Notes: a model not told the origin generated them from the letters alone. DNA of 61,870 bases from Halorussus litoreus (GCF_003382685.1 NZ_KZ859516.1:1-61870); one strand, 5' to 3'. Shown: positions 26,020-36,154, counted from the first letter of the stretch. Program-made: numbers and translations.

Positions 26020-27219
26020 TCAGTTCCGAAGCGCCTCCACGGCGGGCAGTTGCTCGCCGGTGAGCATGTTGAGCGCCGCGCCGCCGCCCGTGCTGACGTG
26101 GTCGAACCCCTCGATGCCGAACGTTCGGATGGCCGCGGCGGTGTCCCCGCCACCGACCACGCTGTAGTCGGCACCGGTCGCGGCCGCGAACAGCTCGCGA
26201 GTTCCGTCGGCGAACGTGTCGTCCTCGAAGACGCCCGCCGGGCCGTTGAGCACGACCGTACTCGATTCGCGGACGACCTCCTCGTACGCCGCCACGGTCG
26301 CGTGGCCCACGTCCATCACGGCTTCGCCTTCCGACGGCGGGAGGTCGGCCAGCGCGATCTCGTGGCGGTCGCCGTCGCGCTCGACGGCCACGTCCTCGGG
26401 CAGCCGGATGCGGTCGCCGTACGTCTCGAGCAGGTCGGCCGCGCGGTCGATCTCGTCCCAGTAACCCTTGTCGTACACGAAGTCGGCGCTGGCGTCACCC
26501 AGATCGACGCCATCTGCCAGCAGGAACACGTTGGCGACCACGCCGGTCGTGAGCACGGTGTCGGCCACGTCCCGGTCGAGCACGCTGTCGATGACGGTCA
26601 TCGAGTCGGGCACCTTCGCACCGCCGACGACGTAGGTCCGGGGCTCGGGCGTACTCGACATGTCGCCGAGCACGTCGATCTCGGCCTCCATCACCCGGCC
26701 AGCGTAGCTCGGGACCCTGGCAGGGAACCCAACGAGCGAGGGCTGGGAGCGGTGTGCCGCGGCGAAGGCGTCGTTGATGTAGGCGTCGAGCACCGGGACG
26801 AGTTTGTCGACGAGTTCGGTTCGTCCGGCCTGCTCGGCCGGGAACTCCATGTACTCCTCGCTGTAGAAGCGGGTGTTCTCGAGCACGACCGCCTCGCCGT
26901 CGGTCAGGCTCTCGACGGCGCGGCGCGCGTCTGCGGAGAAGGTGGCGTCGGAGTACTGGACGGACGCACCCAGCAGGTCGCCGAGGCGGTCGGCGTGCGG
27001 TCGGAGGTCCCTGAATTCGTCGCCGCCCGGGCGGCCCTGATGGGCGAGGACGGCCACGCGACCGCCCCTGTCCAGCAGTTCCGAGAGCGTCTCGACGTGA
27101 GCGCGGAGGCGGGCGTCGTCGGCGAGGTCGCCGTCGTCTGTCAGCGGACTGTTGATGTCGATGCGCACTCCGAGTGCGTTCCCTTGGACGGCGAGGTCGT
27201 CCAGGGTCTGTATCGGCAT
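26020..27219 (-). CDS. pgk: Phosphoglycerate kinase
   Basis: 399 aa from the ATG at 27219, start MPIQTLDDLAVQG. Substrate-site segments RIDINSPL and LAHQGRPGG, and nucleotide-side features GGAKVPDSM and the C-terminal VSTGGGAALNMLTG. Converts 1,3-bisphosphoglycerate and ADP to 3-phosphoglycerate and ATP in glycolysis/gluconeogenesis. A TATA-like CATATATG (27243-27250) lies about 28 nt upstream, so it is probably leaderless. Confidence 0.94.
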   Translation of the reverse strand: MPIQTLDDLAVQGNALGVRIDINSPLTDDGDLADDARLRAHVETLSELLDRGGRVAVLAHQGRPGGDEFRDLRPHADRLGDLLGASVQYSDATFSADARRAVESLTDGEAVVLENTRFYSEEYMEFPAEQAGRTELVDKLVPVLDAYINDAFAAAHRSQPSLVGFPARVPSYAGRVMEAEIDVLGDMSSTPEPRTYVVGGAKVPDSMTVIDSVLDRDVADTVLTTGVVANVFLLADGVDLGDASADFVYDKGYWDEIDRAADLLETYGDRIRLPEDVAVERDGDRHEIALADLPPSEGEAVMDVGHATVAAYEEVVRESSTVVLNGPAGVFEDDTFADGTRELFAAATGADYSVVGGGDTAAAIRTFGIEGFDHVSTGGGAALNMLTGEQLPAVEALRN

Positions 27220-27480
27220 ATGTGTCCCTGCGATAGCCCCACGCATATATGTGTCGAGTCAGGTGACAAATAAAACTCGGTCCCGAGTGAATCGACGTTA
27301 GCGCCCGCGGTGACGCGGAACGTCGCGCTCTTCCACCGAACGCACATAGTCATACATCCGGTATAGAGCTGGTTTTGAGTTTTTGATCGTGTCCGTCAGC
27401 GCACGGAAATTAGTTTATAACTTGGTTCGAACGCGCGTGAAGGGCCCGTTTTTGAAAGATATTTTACAGTATAGGGATAT

Positions 27481-27489
27481 ACTTATAGG
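27481..27489 (+). promoter_or_regulatory. TATA box of the permuted binding-protein gene
   Basis: ACTTATAGG lies 23-31 nt upstream of the ATG at 27512, in an AT-rich 100-nt stretch (27400-27500) that stands out from the GC-rich surroundings. This fits a leaderless transcript. Confidence 0.5.
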
Positions 27490-27511
27490 TAATGGCTATC
27501 TATGGGGGGAC

Positions 27512-28813
27512 ATGTCATACCACGAACGGCGCAGGGACGTGCTGAAGGGTATCGGCGCTGCGAGTGCTGTGGGCCTCGCTGGCTGTATCGGCGGCGGTGG
27601 CGGCGACAACGCGCCCGACCTGCTGACGGTCATCGGCTACCCCGAGAGCGGCATCCAGCTGTTCCGCGACTACTACAGCGAGTCCGACGGCGAGGAGGAA
27701 GTGCTGATTCCGGACGGGCTTCAGGACGGTGCGATGCCGGGACAGGTCGGCAACGACATGGCGAACGTCACGGGAACCGCACCGGCTGCGGGCGGTCCGA
27801 ATCAGGAAGCGTTCAACTCGCTGTACCAGGACGAGTACGACGAGACTCCGGGTGTGTTCACCTCCCAGTCGTACGATTCGAGCGCGCTCCTCATCCTCGC
27901 GAATGCGGCCGCTGGCGAGAACAGCGGCACTGCCATCCGCGACCAGCTCCGCCGCATCGCGAACCCGGACGGCACGGAGTACGGTCCGGACGAGTTCATC
28001 GACGCGGTTCAAGCGGCCGCGAACGGCGAGAACGTCAACTACCAGGGCGCGTCCAGTTCGACGAACTTCAACGGTGACGGCGACCCCGCCTCCGCGGCGT
28101 ACTCCATCTGGGAGTTCGACGGAGCCGACTCGGAGTCGGTCAACGTCCAGGAGACCCAGAGCTTCGAGGGTGACAGCCCCGACGGGGCCGGCCCGAGCGC
28201 GGACGAGTCGCCCGGCGGCCTCGGTCGCGAGGTCAGCCTCGGTATCCTGCTGCCCGAGACCGGCGACCTCGCGTCGACCGGCGGACCGATGATCAAGGCC
28301 TCGGAGATTCCGGCCAAGCAGGTCAACAACTCCGACCTCGACCTATCGGTCAACGTTTCGTTCGAGGACACCAACACCTCGCCCGACCAGGGAGTCAGCG
28401 GGGCCGAGTCGCTCGTCAGCGGGGGCGTCCCCGCGGTGAACGGCACCGCCTCCTCCGGCGTGAACGTCCCGGTCTGTCAGCAGGTGTTCATCCCGAACGA
28501 GGTCGTCGGCTGTTCGCCGTCCAGCACCGCGCTGTCGGTGTCGAACCTCGAAGACGACGACTACATCTTCCGGACCGCGCCGAGCGACATCCTGCAGGGC
28601 CGCGTGATGGCGCAGGTCGCCTCCGAGCGCCTCGAAGCCGAGACGGCCGCGACGCTGTACGTGAACAACGACTACGGCCAGCAGCTCTCCGAGCGGTTCA
28701 GCAACGTGTTCGAAGACGAGTTCGATGGCGAGGTGTACGACCAGATCAGCTTCAACATCGGCGAGTCGTCGTACTCCAACGTCATCCAGGACGCGCTGTC
28801 GAGCGGTGAGTGA
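27512..28813 (+). CDS. Liv-type binding lipoprotein with circularly permuted halves
   Basis: 433 aa. Signal RRRDVLKGIG with lipobox LAGC (Cys25). In ordinary family members the mature protein begins ILLPxTGDL and the second half begins near xxIGYPxSG. Here residues 36-203 are the usual C-terminal half (PDLLTVIGYPESGIQ ... NYQGASSSTNF ... WEFD). After an acidic linker (about 204-239) the usual N-terminal half follows (EVSLGILLPETGDLASTGG ... IFRTAPSDILQG ... VNNDYGQ), ending IQDALSSGE at the point where the canonical protein would continue into PDLL. The gene converges on livF1. Extracytoplasmic amino-acid capture is the expected role. Confidence 0.85.
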   Translation: MSYHERRRDVLKGIGAASAVGLAGCIGGGGGDNAPDLLTVIGYPESGIQLFRDYYSESDGEEEVLIPDGLQDGAMPGQVGNDMANVTGTAPAAGGPNQEAFNSLYQDEYDETPGVFTSQSYDSSALLILANAAAGENSGTAIRDQLRRIANPDGTEYGPDEFIDAVQAAANGENVNYQGASSSTNFNGDGDPASAAYSIWEFDGADSESVNVQETQSFEGDSPDGAGPSADESPGGLGREVSLGILLPETGDLASTGGPMIKASEIPAKQVNNSDLDLSVNVSFEDTNTSPDQGVSGAESLVSGGVPAVNGTASSGVNVPVCQQVFIPNEVVGCSPSSTALSVSNLEDDDYIFRTAPSDILQGRVMAQVASERLEAETAATLYVNNDYGQQLSERFSNVFEDEFDGEVYDQISFNIGESSYSNVIQDALSSGE

Positions 28814-29092
28814 GGACCGGATTCGGGACGGGCTTCTTTTCGCGTCGTGGGCAACGTCGCTCCGGTATCGAACTCGACATCGAATGCGCCGGATCGGTAG
28901 CAGTAGCTGGTTCGCGGTTTCGGTATTCAATTTGTATCTCGGAGACGCGGGCGGCGGATTCGATACGTCGGTCGTGCGTCCCTATCGGCGAATGGCTCCG
29001 ATGGCTCTCAGGGGAGATAGGTAGCGATGTTCCCCGACTGACCGTTGGGAGTGGAGTGTCGCGTCGAGGATCGACGAGGGGATCGTACCGAT

Positions 29093-29797
29093 CTACCCGC
29101 CGAGGAACTGCTGGCGGACCTCCTCGTCGTCCAGCAGCGCTGTGCCCTCGTCGACGTACCGGTTCTGTCCGTTCGCGAGGACGTAGCCGCGGTCGCAGCG
29201 CCGCAGGGCCTCCTTGGCGTTCTGCTCGACCATCAGGATCGAGGTCCCGGCGTCGTTGATCTCGTCGATCTTGTCGAACATCTCGTCGACGAGGTCGGGG
29301 GCGAGCCCCGCAGACGGCTCGTCGAGCAGAAGCAGGTCCGGGTCGAGCATGAGCGCCCGGCCCATCGCGAGCATCTGCTGCTGGCCGCCCGACATCGTCC
29401 CGGCCTTCTGGTCCTTGCGCTCTTCGAGAATCGGGAAGCGGTCGTACACCTCCCGGAGCGCGTCTTGGGGCACGTCGTCGAGGATGTACGCGCCCATCTC
29501 GAGGTTCTCCTCGACGTCCAGCGCCGCGAACACGTTGTCGCTCTGGGGCACGTACCCCAGGCCCTTGTGGATGACGTCCTCCGGCCGGGTGTCGGTGATG
29601 TCCTCGTCCGCGAACGTCACGGTCCCGCCCATGTAGGTGGTCAGCCCGAACACCGACTTCATCACGGTGGACTTGCCGGCCCCGTTCGGGCCGACGATGG
29701 TGACGTACTCCTCGTCGTCGACGTGGAGGTCCACGTCGGTCAGGATCTGGAGGTCGCCGTAGCCCGCGTCCAGGCTGTCGACGGTCAACAGACTCAT
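29093..29797 (-). CDS. livF: Branched-chain amino acid ABC transporter ATPase LivF (system 1)
   Basis: 234 aa with Walker A GPNGAGKS, Q-loop VPQSDNVF, signature SGGQQQML, Walker B LLLLDEPSAGL and the H-loop-equivalent region VEQNAKEAL. Ends YVDEGTALLDDEEVRQQFLGG. Overlaps livG by 4 nt at its start. The 279 nt between this gene and the permuted binding-protein gene hold no feature I can identify. Confidence 0.93.
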   Translation of the reverse strand: MSLLTVDSLDAGYGDLQILTDVDLHVDDEEYVTIVGPNGAGKSTVMKSVFGLTTYMGGTVTFADEDITDTRPEDVIHKGLGYVPQSDNVFAALDVEENLEMGAYILDDVPQDALREVYDRFPILEERKDQKAGTMSGGQQQMLAMGRALMLDPDLLLLDEPSAGLAPDLVDEMFDKIDEINDAGTSILMVEQNAKEALRRCDRGYVLANGQNRYVDEGTALLDDEEVRQQFLGG

Positions 29798-30696
29798 ACT
29801 TCACCTCCGAGGTAGGCCTCGATGACCTCCTCGCTCTGCTTGATCTCGGCCGGCGTGCCGTCCTTGAGGACGCGTCCCTGGTGCATGACGATGACTCGCT
29901 CGCAGTTGTTCATGATGAGGTCCATATCGTGCTCGACGATGAGGAACGTGTACCCCTGCTCGCGCAGTTCGTGAATGTGTTCGAGCAGGCGTTTCTCCAG
30001 CGATGGGTTGACACCCGCGAACGGCTCGTCGAGCAAGAGTACGTCCGGGTCGGTCAACAGCGCCCGCGCCATCTCCAGCAGCTTTCGCTGGCCGCCAGAG
30101 AGGTTGCCCGCGTGCTCCTCGGCGAGGTGGTCGATCTCGAAGAAGTCGAGCACGTCCCACACGCGTTCGAGCTGCTCGCGCTCCTGTCGCTGGACGTCGC
30201 CGCGAACGCCCGGGGTGACCGACCGCCACAGCTCCTCGCCGATCTGGTCCTTCGGCGCGAGCATCATGTTCTCCAGCACGGTCATCTCCTCTAACTCGCG
30301 GGCGATCTGGAACGTTCTGGCGAGCCCGCGGTTGGCGATCTCGTGGGGCGCGAGCCCGGTGACGTCCTCGCCGTTGAACTGCACCGTGCCCGAATCGGGG
30401 TCGTGCATCCCCGTGATGAGGTTGAACGTCGTCGACTTCCCGGCCCCGTTCGGGCCGATGAGGCCGGTCAGCGATCCCTTCTCGACATCGAAGCTCACGT
30501 CGTCGACCGCGGTGATGCCACCGAACGTCTTCCGAAGGTTCCGGACTTCGAGCGGCGTCCCACTGTCGAGGGCGACGTCGTCGACCGGGATGGCGGCGTC
30601 AGCGGTCGTTTCGGCGGTCCCTTCTGCAGGTCCGCCACTCTGGTCCGTAGGCTCACTGCTCTCGTCGGCCGGGGGCGCTTCGTCGGTTCCGCTCAC
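29794..30696 (-). CDS. livG: Branched-chain amino acid ABC transporter ATPase LivG (system 1)
   Basis: 300 aa. A disordered acidic N-terminus (about 45 aa) precedes a standard LivG ATPase: Walker A GPNGAGKS, LARTFQIAREL, signature SGGQRKLLEMARAL, Walker B VLLLDEPFAG and VEHDMDLIM. Overlaps livM and livF by 4 nt each. Confidence 0.93.
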   Translation of the reverse strand: MSGTDEAPPADESSEPTDQSGGPAEGTAETTADAAIPVDDVALDSGTPLEVRNLRKTFGGITAVDDVSFDVEKGSLTGLIGPNGAGKSTTFNLITGMHDPDSGTVQFNGEDVTGLAPHEIANRGLARTFQIARELEEMTVLENMMLAPKDQIGEELWRSVTPGVRGDVQRQEREQLERVWDVLDFFEIDHLAEEHAGNLSGGQRKLLEMARALLTDPDVLLLDEPFAGVNPSLEKRLLEHIHELREQGYTFLIVEHDMDLIMNNCERVIVMHQGRVLKDGTPAEIKQSEEVIEAYLGGEV

Positions 30697-32060
30697 TGCT
30701 GTTCACCCCCGTCGGTCGCGGCGGCCTCACCACCGGGTTCGGCGCGCTCGGGACGCGAGAGGTCGATGCTCGCCGCCGTCTCCTTGCGGTGACCGAGCAG
30801 CCCCTCCGGGCGGTTGTGCATCAGCCAGATGAGCGTCACACCCATGATGACGAGCCGGAGCTGTCCGATGCTGTTGAGCGTGTAGACGACGAACGGGACC
30901 GGGTCGAGCGACCCGCCGAGCGCGGCCATCGCCTGCCCGAAGCTGCCGGGCCCGTCGCCGAGATCGAACGCCGCCTCGACGAGGTTCTTCACGTACCGGG
31001 GGCCTTCGTACAGCAGCCCGGCGAACAGGGCACCGCCGAGGACGCTCCCGGTGTTCGAGCCCGCGCCGCCGATGATGAGCGCAATCCAGATGTAGAACGT
31101 GATGTTCGGTCGGAACGACGGCGGCGTGATGGAGCCGCGGCCGCTGTACCACAGCACGCCCGTCAGCCCCATCAGCGCACAGCCCAGCACGAACGACTTC
31201 AGCTTGAAGCGGTTGGTGTTCTTGCCGAGCGCGTTCGCGACCTCCTCGTCCTCCCGGATGGCCTTCAGCACGCGACCGAACGGCGACTCGCCGGTCCACG
31301 TCAGCAGCCAGTAGAAGATCCCGACCACGCCGAGCAGCACGAGGCCGTACGCTAGCCCGTCGACGACCGGCTTCGGGTTGTTGGCGATGAAGTTCGCCGC
31401 CACGAAGTCGACGAAACCGAGGTACGGGTCCCAGAGGTACAGCGCGCGAAGCAGCGCTTCGAGCGGCGACAGGTGATTGAGGATAAGTCCGCCACCGCCG
31501 CCGAGCCCGACGGTGTCGGCCGCGAGGTCGACGCCGAACACGGTGTTGGGCACGTCGAACGACTGGAACGTCCGGGACATCAGCGTGAATCGGACGATCT
31601 CGGAGAACGCGATGGTGACGATAGCGAGGTAGTCCGCGCGCAAACGCAGGGCCGGGAGGCCGACCAGTAGGCCGGCCAGCGCGGCCGCGAGCACGCCGAA
31701 GATCATTGCGACGCCGAGCGGGAGGCCGAAGCCGCCGATCTGGGCGGCTCCACCCTGCGCGACCGGCGGCTTGGCGAATATCGCAGTCACGTACACGCCG
31801 ATCGCCATGAACCCGACGATACCGATGTTGAACAGCCCGGTGTATCCCCAGTGGAGGTTGAGCGCGAGCGCCGCCATGCCGAACACGGCGACGTAGAACG
31901 TGAGGTTCGCCAGCGAGTTGAGTTGACCGCGCAGCGTGTAGCCGAACGCGAACCCGGCGAGCACGTACGCGAGGTAGATGGAGCCGAACACCGCGATCAG
32001 CAGTTTCGGGTCGCTGTCGAACAGCCAGCCGAGCCGACTGCCCTCGTCGGTGTCGGTCAT
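30693..32060 (-). CDS. livM: Branched-chain amino acid ABC permease LivM (system 1)
   Basis: 455 aa from the ATG at 32060, which overlaps the livH stop; an upstream in-frame extension is the livH shadow. Polytopic permease with GYTGLFNIGIVGFMAIG, LRLRADYLAIVTIAFSEI and the ATPase-contact loop SPFGRVLKAIREDEEVANALGKN. The Ser/Glu-rich C-terminal tail is cytoplasmic. Confidence 0.93.
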   Translation of the reverse strand: MTDTDEGSRLGWLFDSDPKLLIAVFGSIYLAYVLAGFAFGYTLRGQLNSLANLTFYVAVFGMAALALNLHWGYTGLFNIGIVGFMAIGVYVTAIFAKPPVAQGGAAQIGGFGLPLGVAMIFGVLAAALAGLLVGLPALRLRADYLAIVTIAFSEIVRFTLMSRTFQSFDVPNTVFGVDLAADTVGLGGGGGLILNHLSPLEALLRALYLWDPYLGFVDFVAANFIANNPKPVVDGLAYGLVLLGVVGIFYWLLTWTGESPFGRVLKAIREDEEVANALGKNTNRFKLKSFVLGCALMGLTGVLWYSGRGSITPPSFRPNITFYIWIALIIGGAGSNTGSVLGGALFAGLLYEGPRYVKNLVEAAFDLGDGPGSFGQAMAALGGSLDPVPFVVYTLNSIGQLRLVIMGVTLIWLMHNRPEGLLGHRKETAASIDLSRPERAEPGGEAAATDGGEQQ

Positions 32061-33169
32061 GCTGTCGTCCTCCCGCTGAAGATTCCCTGCGGCTTGAACA
32101 GCAGGATGACGATCATCACCATGAACGCCGCGGCGCGGCCGAACTCGGAGGGGATCCAGATGACCGACATCGAGGCGGTCAGTCCGATGATGAGGCCGCC
32201 GCCGATGGCGCCGTAGATGGAGCCGATGCCGCCGAGGATGACCGCCGCGAAGATGAGCAACAGCAACAGCCAGCCGTCGTTGAAGCCCAGCGTCCCCTTC
32301 CAGAGGACGAACATGTAGCCGGCGACGCCGGTGAGGCCGCCGCCGATGATCCACGTCGCGCGGACGACCTGCTCGGTCGGGATACCCGTGATGCGAGCGA
32401 GGTCCTCGTTGTCGGACATCGCGCGCATCGCCTTCCCGAGTTTGGTGCGCTGGAGCAGGAGGTGGACGCCCAGCATCAGTCCGACGGCGACCACGGCCAG
32501 CGTGATGTCGTGGGCGTTGATCTTGACGCTCCCGTCGATGACGAACATGCTCAGTTCGGGAACCGACCCGGCCGCCGTGGTGCCCCGGACGTCCGTCCCG
32601 AAGACGAACACGATGAGGTATCGGAGCGCGAACGCCACCCCGACGCTCGTGATGAGCAGGGTGATGCCGCCCTCGTCACGCACCGGCCGGTAGACGAACC
32701 GGTCGATGAACAGGGCGAGGGCGACGGTGCCGACGCCCGCGAAGATCATGCCCGCGATGACGGCGATCGGCGACGTCGTGATGCCGACGCCGAGCGTGCC
32801 GCCGAACACCGAGCCGCCGGCCCCGACCAACAGCAGCGAGCCGACGTTCGCCTCTCCCAGTCCAGCGAGCAGGTACGTGACCGCCCAGCCGGAGAACGCC
32901 CCGCTCGTCAGGTAATCGCCGTGGGCGAAGTTGGCGAAGTTGAGAATACTGTACGTCATCGAGAGACCGATGCTCGCGAGACCGATGATCAGTCCGCGCA
33001 TCAGCCCGTCCCAGGCGTACGACACGAGGTTGTTGAACTCGACGTTCCCCGTGGCGAGACCCCTGAGCAGGAACCACACTAACCAGATGGCGACCAGACC
33101 GACGACCAGCGCGAACGGTTGTTCGCTGGCGAGTCGGCGGCCGCGCACATACGTTTCAGATGCACCCAT
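32057..33169 (-). CDS. livH: Branched-chain amino acid ABC permease LivH (system 1)
   Basis: 370 aa, polytopic, with GLMRGLIIGLASIGLSMTYSI, NFAHGDYL and the coupling segment KLGKAMRAMSDNEDLARITGI. First gene of livHMGF; divergent from the Tat-type binding-protein gene at 33439 across a 269-nt gap containing both promoters. Confidence 0.93.
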   Translation of the reverse strand: MGASETYVRGRRLASEQPFALVVGLVAIWLVWFLLRGLATGNVEFNNLVSYAWDGLMRGLIIGLASIGLSMTYSILNFANFAHGDYLTSGAFSGWAVTYLLAGLGEANVGSLLLVGAGGSVFGGTLGVGITTSPIAVIAGMIFAGVGTVALALFIDRFVYRPVRDEGGITLLITSVGVAFALRYLIVFVFGTDVRGTTAAGSVPELSMFVIDGSVKINAHDITLAVVAVGLMLGVHLLLQRTKLGKAMRAMSDNEDLARITGIPTEQVVRATWIIGGGLTGVAGYMFVLWKGTLGFNDGWLLLLLIFAAVILGGIGSIYGAIGGGLIIGLTASMSVIWIPSEFGRAAAFMVMIVILLFKPQGIFSGRTTA

Positions 33170-33404
33170 TTGATAACACTCCTCATGCCACTGTCCGGCA
33201 CCGCACCCATAATAAGGTTTCCCAAATCCATAATGTTACGTAGCACGAAATGCCGGGTTTAGCGGACGAGTTACAGCAGAATCGGCCCGCCGCCGAACCA
33301 AAGGTCAGTGGCGTCCAAGTGGTGCGCCGCCTCCCGGTCCGGCCGTAATCTATCCAGCGTGGCGGTTTAACTATCGGGGCGTCCTCCAACAGAATTACAC
33401 AATC

Positions 33405-33414
33405 TTTTATTATA
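33405..33414 (+). promoter_or_regulatory. TATA box of the canonical binding-protein gene
   Basis: TTTTATTATA lies 25-34 nt upstream of the ATG at 33439, consistent with a leaderless transcript. Confidence 0.55.
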
Positions 33415-33438
33415 ATCTCGGCGTGCATTACCTCGGAG

Positions 33439-34836
33439 ATGTCAGAGAAATATCGAACGACGCGGCGGACGTACTTGAAAGCGACCACGGCTGCGGGGGT
33501 GGCCGGGCTGACCGGGCTGTCGGCGTCGGCGGGCGCGCGACAGGGCGGTGCGATCCAGATGGGGTCGATCCTCCCCATCACGGGCGATCTGAGCGCGTAC
33601 GGGAGCGGGATGCAGGAGGCCGTCAACCTCGCCGTGCAGGATGTCAACGACGCGGGCGGGCCGCTCGACCGTCAGATCAACGTGACGAACACGGACAGCC
33701 AGACCCAGCCCTCGCAGGCCATCCAGGAGTACAACTCGCTCGTCAACGAGCAGGGCATCGTCGGGTTCGTCGGCGCGGCCTCGAGCGGGGTGTCGGTCCC
33801 GCTGGCCGAGAACGTCGCGGCCGACCAGGTGATGCAGGTGAGCCACGCGAGCACTTCGCCCGCGCTGGCCGAGATCGGCTACAACGAGGACGGGAGCGTG
33901 AAGTACTTCGGCCGGACCGCACCCAACGACGCCCAGCAGGGCATCGTGATGGGTCGCATCTTGAACGACGGCGAGTTCGTCGGGGCCGACACCGCGGCGT
34001 TCCTCTTCGTCAGCAATCCGTACGGACAGGGGCTGGCCGAGCAGGCCCGCGCGGAGTTCGGCGGGGAGACGACCGCGATGGTCGGCTACGACCCGCAGGC
34101 GAGCAACTACACGTCGACGCTCGATCAGGTGTTCGCCGACGACCCCGACGCGGTCGGATTCGTCGGCTACCCGGGCAACGGACGGACCATCCTCAACCAG
34201 TGGAACGACGGCGGCTACGGCGGCGAGTGGGTACTCAGCGAGGGCCTGAACTCCACGGAGTTCCTCTCGGACCTGAGCGACATCACGGCCGGGATGTACG
34301 TGGCGTCCCCGAATCCGGAGACGACCCGGGGAGCGACGACGTTCGAGGAGAAGATGGGCGATGCCAACACCCTGTTCGCACCCCACGCCTACGACGCGAT
34401 GTTCCTGATGGCGCTCGCCATGGAGGCCGGCGGCGAGGCCAACGGGACGACTATCGCGGAGAACATCCGGTCGGTGTCCCGGCCGGAGGAGGGAGCCTCG
34501 GCCCAGACCACGACCGAGGGAATGGCGGGGACGACGACCGAGGCTGCGCTACAGGACGAGACCACGACCGCGCAGGACGGCGGCGAGGCCGCCGGAAACG
34601 TCGTCACGGTCGGGGAGTTCCAGCGCGCGAAGGACCTGCTCGCCAACGACGAGGACATCAACTATCAGGGTGCGTCCAGCCCGGTGAACCTCAACGAGTC
34701 GCTCGAACCGCTCAACCAGTTCGCCATCATGCAGGTGCAGGATGACGGCTCGACCGAGATCCTGCAGACGATTCCGCGGTCGTTCTTCCGCGGACGGCTC
34801 GGCGGTGGCGGGGAGACGACCACGACGGAGATGTAG
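33439..34836 (+). CDS. Branched-chain amino acid ABC binding protein (system 1)
   Basis: 465 aa. Tat motif TTRRTYLKA with a hydrophobic stretch; no lipobox Cys is seen, so it is probably anchored by the uncleaved signal or secreted. Canonical order: first half SILPITGDLSAYG and FLFVSNPYGQG, second half DAVGFVGYPGNG and INYQGASSPVNL. A Thr-rich insertion (TTTEGMAGTTTEAALQDETT, about 357-380) interrupts the second half. Divergent from livHMGF, its likely partner. Confidence 0.9.
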   Translation: MSEKYRTTRRTYLKATTAAGVAGLTGLSASAGARQGGAIQMGSILPITGDLSAYGSGMQEAVNLAVQDVNDAGGPLDRQINVTNTDSQTQPSQAIQEYNSLVNEQGIVGFVGAASSGVSVPLAENVAADQVMQVSHASTSPALAEIGYNEDGSVKYFGRTAPNDAQQGIVMGRILNDGEFVGADTAAFLFVSNPYGQGLAEQARAEFGGETTAMVGYDPQASNYTSTLDQVFADDPDAVGFVGYPGNGRTILNQWNDGGYGGEWVLSEGLNSTEFLSDLSDITAGMYVASPNPETTRGATTFEEKMGDANTLFAPHAYDAMFLMALAMEAGGEANGTTIAENIRSVSRPEEGASAQTTTEGMAGTTTEAALQDETTTAQDGGEAAGNVVTVGEFQRAKDLLANDEDINYQGASSPVNLNESLEPLNQFAIMQVQDDGSTEILQTIPRSFFRGRLGGGGETTTTEM

Positions 34837-35071
34837 GCATCCGGTTTTCCTTTTTCTGGACGACTTGCGGTACGTGGCGTAGACGTAGATTTGATTAAGT
34901 GGGGCGTGGGAACGTATCACTTCCATACGAGACAGATACCAAACCATTTAGCGGAGCAATGCTGCAGACGGTACACCGCGGAACCCAGATATTATCACTC
35001 CAGAAATTCCGGTGAGAGAATCGCATCATCGTAACAACACCGTTTTCCCATCTCTTTTGCAAGTTAGAACA

Positions 35072-36154
35072 ATGACGGCGCACGACTCCTCGGAGACTGA
35101 AGACCGAAAAGACGACCACCTTCAGATCGTTCAGGAGCGAGACGTCGAAACGACGGGCACGGGCTTCGAAGACGTCCGCCTCGTCCACAACGCGCTCCCG
35201 GAAGTCGATTACGACGCCATCGACCTATCCATCGACTTCCTGGGTCACGATCTATCCGCTCCGATCGTCATCGAGAGCATGACGGGTGGACACCAGAACA
35301 CGACGGAAATCAATCGGGCGCTTGCCCGGGCCGCCAGCGAGACCGGTATCGCTATGGGTCTCGGTAGCCAGCGAGCGGGTCTCGAACTCGACGACGAACG
35401 CGTCCTCGAATCGTACACTATCGTCCGCGATGCCGCACCCGATGCGTTCATCTACGGGAATCTCGGCGCTGCACAGCTCCGGGAGTACGACCTCGAAATG
35501 GTCGAGCGGGCTGTCGAGATGATCGACGCGGACGCACTCGCAGTCCACCTGAACTTCCTCCAGGAGGCCGCCCAACCGGAAGGCGACGTCGATGCACGGA
35601 ACTGTGTAGCTGCGGTTGAACGGGTATCTGAGGCACTCTCGGTGCCGATCATCGTCAAAGAAACGGGCAACGGAATCTCCGGGGAGACCGCGCGACAACT
35701 GACGGCAGCAGGTGTTGACGTGATCGACGTCGCTGGAAAAGGCGGTACCACGTGGTCCGGGATCGAAGCCTACCGCGCAGCGGCCGCAAACGCGCCGCGA
35801 CAAAAACGAATCGGCAATCTGTTCCGAGAGTGGGGAATCCCGACCGCTGCGAGCACAATCGAGTGTGTTGCCGAACACGACTGCGTAATTGCGAGCGGTG
35901 GTGTACGGACGGGATTGGACGTGGCAAAAGCGATTGCCTTAGGTGCCCGTGCTGGCGGACTAGCGAAACCGTTCTTGAAACCAGCCACGGACGGGCCGGA
36001 CGCTGTTATCGAGCGAGTCGAGGATTTGACGGCCGAGCTACGGACGGCAATGTTTGTCACCGGTTCGGGTTCGGTTGACGATCTTCAGCAGGTAGAATAC
36101 GTGTTGCAGGGAGAAACGCGCGAGTACGTCGAACAACGAATCAGCACCGACTAG
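35072..36154 (+). CDS. fni: Type 2 isopentenyl-diphosphate delta-isomerase
   Basis: 360 aa, FMN-dependent TIM barrel interconverting IPP and DMAPP for isoprenoid lipids. Motifs: RKDDHLQI near the start, [51 protein letters not shown] and the FMN phosphate site [19 protein letters not shown]. Codon use is visibly less GC-rich than in the neighbours and its flanks are AT-richer, suggesting separate ancestry. It sits alone between the two liv systems. Confidence 0.93.
   Translation: MTAHDSSETEDRKDDHLQIVQERDVETTGTGFEDVRLVHNALPEVDYDAIDLSIDFLGHDLSAPIVIESMTGGHQNTTEINRALARAASETGIAMGLGSQRAGLELDDERVLESYTIVRDAAPDAFIYGNLGAAQLREYDLEMVERAVEMIDADALAVHLNFLQEAAQPEGDVDARNCVAAVERVSEALSVPIIVKETGNGISGETARQLTAAGVDVIDVAGKGGTTWSGIEAYRAAAANAPRQKRIGNLFREWGIPTAASTIECVAEHDCVIASGGVRTGLDVAKAIALGARAGGLAKPFLKPATDGPDAVIERVEDLTAELRTAMFVTGSGSVDDLQQVEYVLQGETREYVEQRISTD

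Noticed and set aside
28814-29092. Remnant of a second binding-protein half after the permuted gene
   Set aside because: I looked for a trailing C-terminal half, which would have meant a simple duplication; the sequence after the stop shows no similarity.
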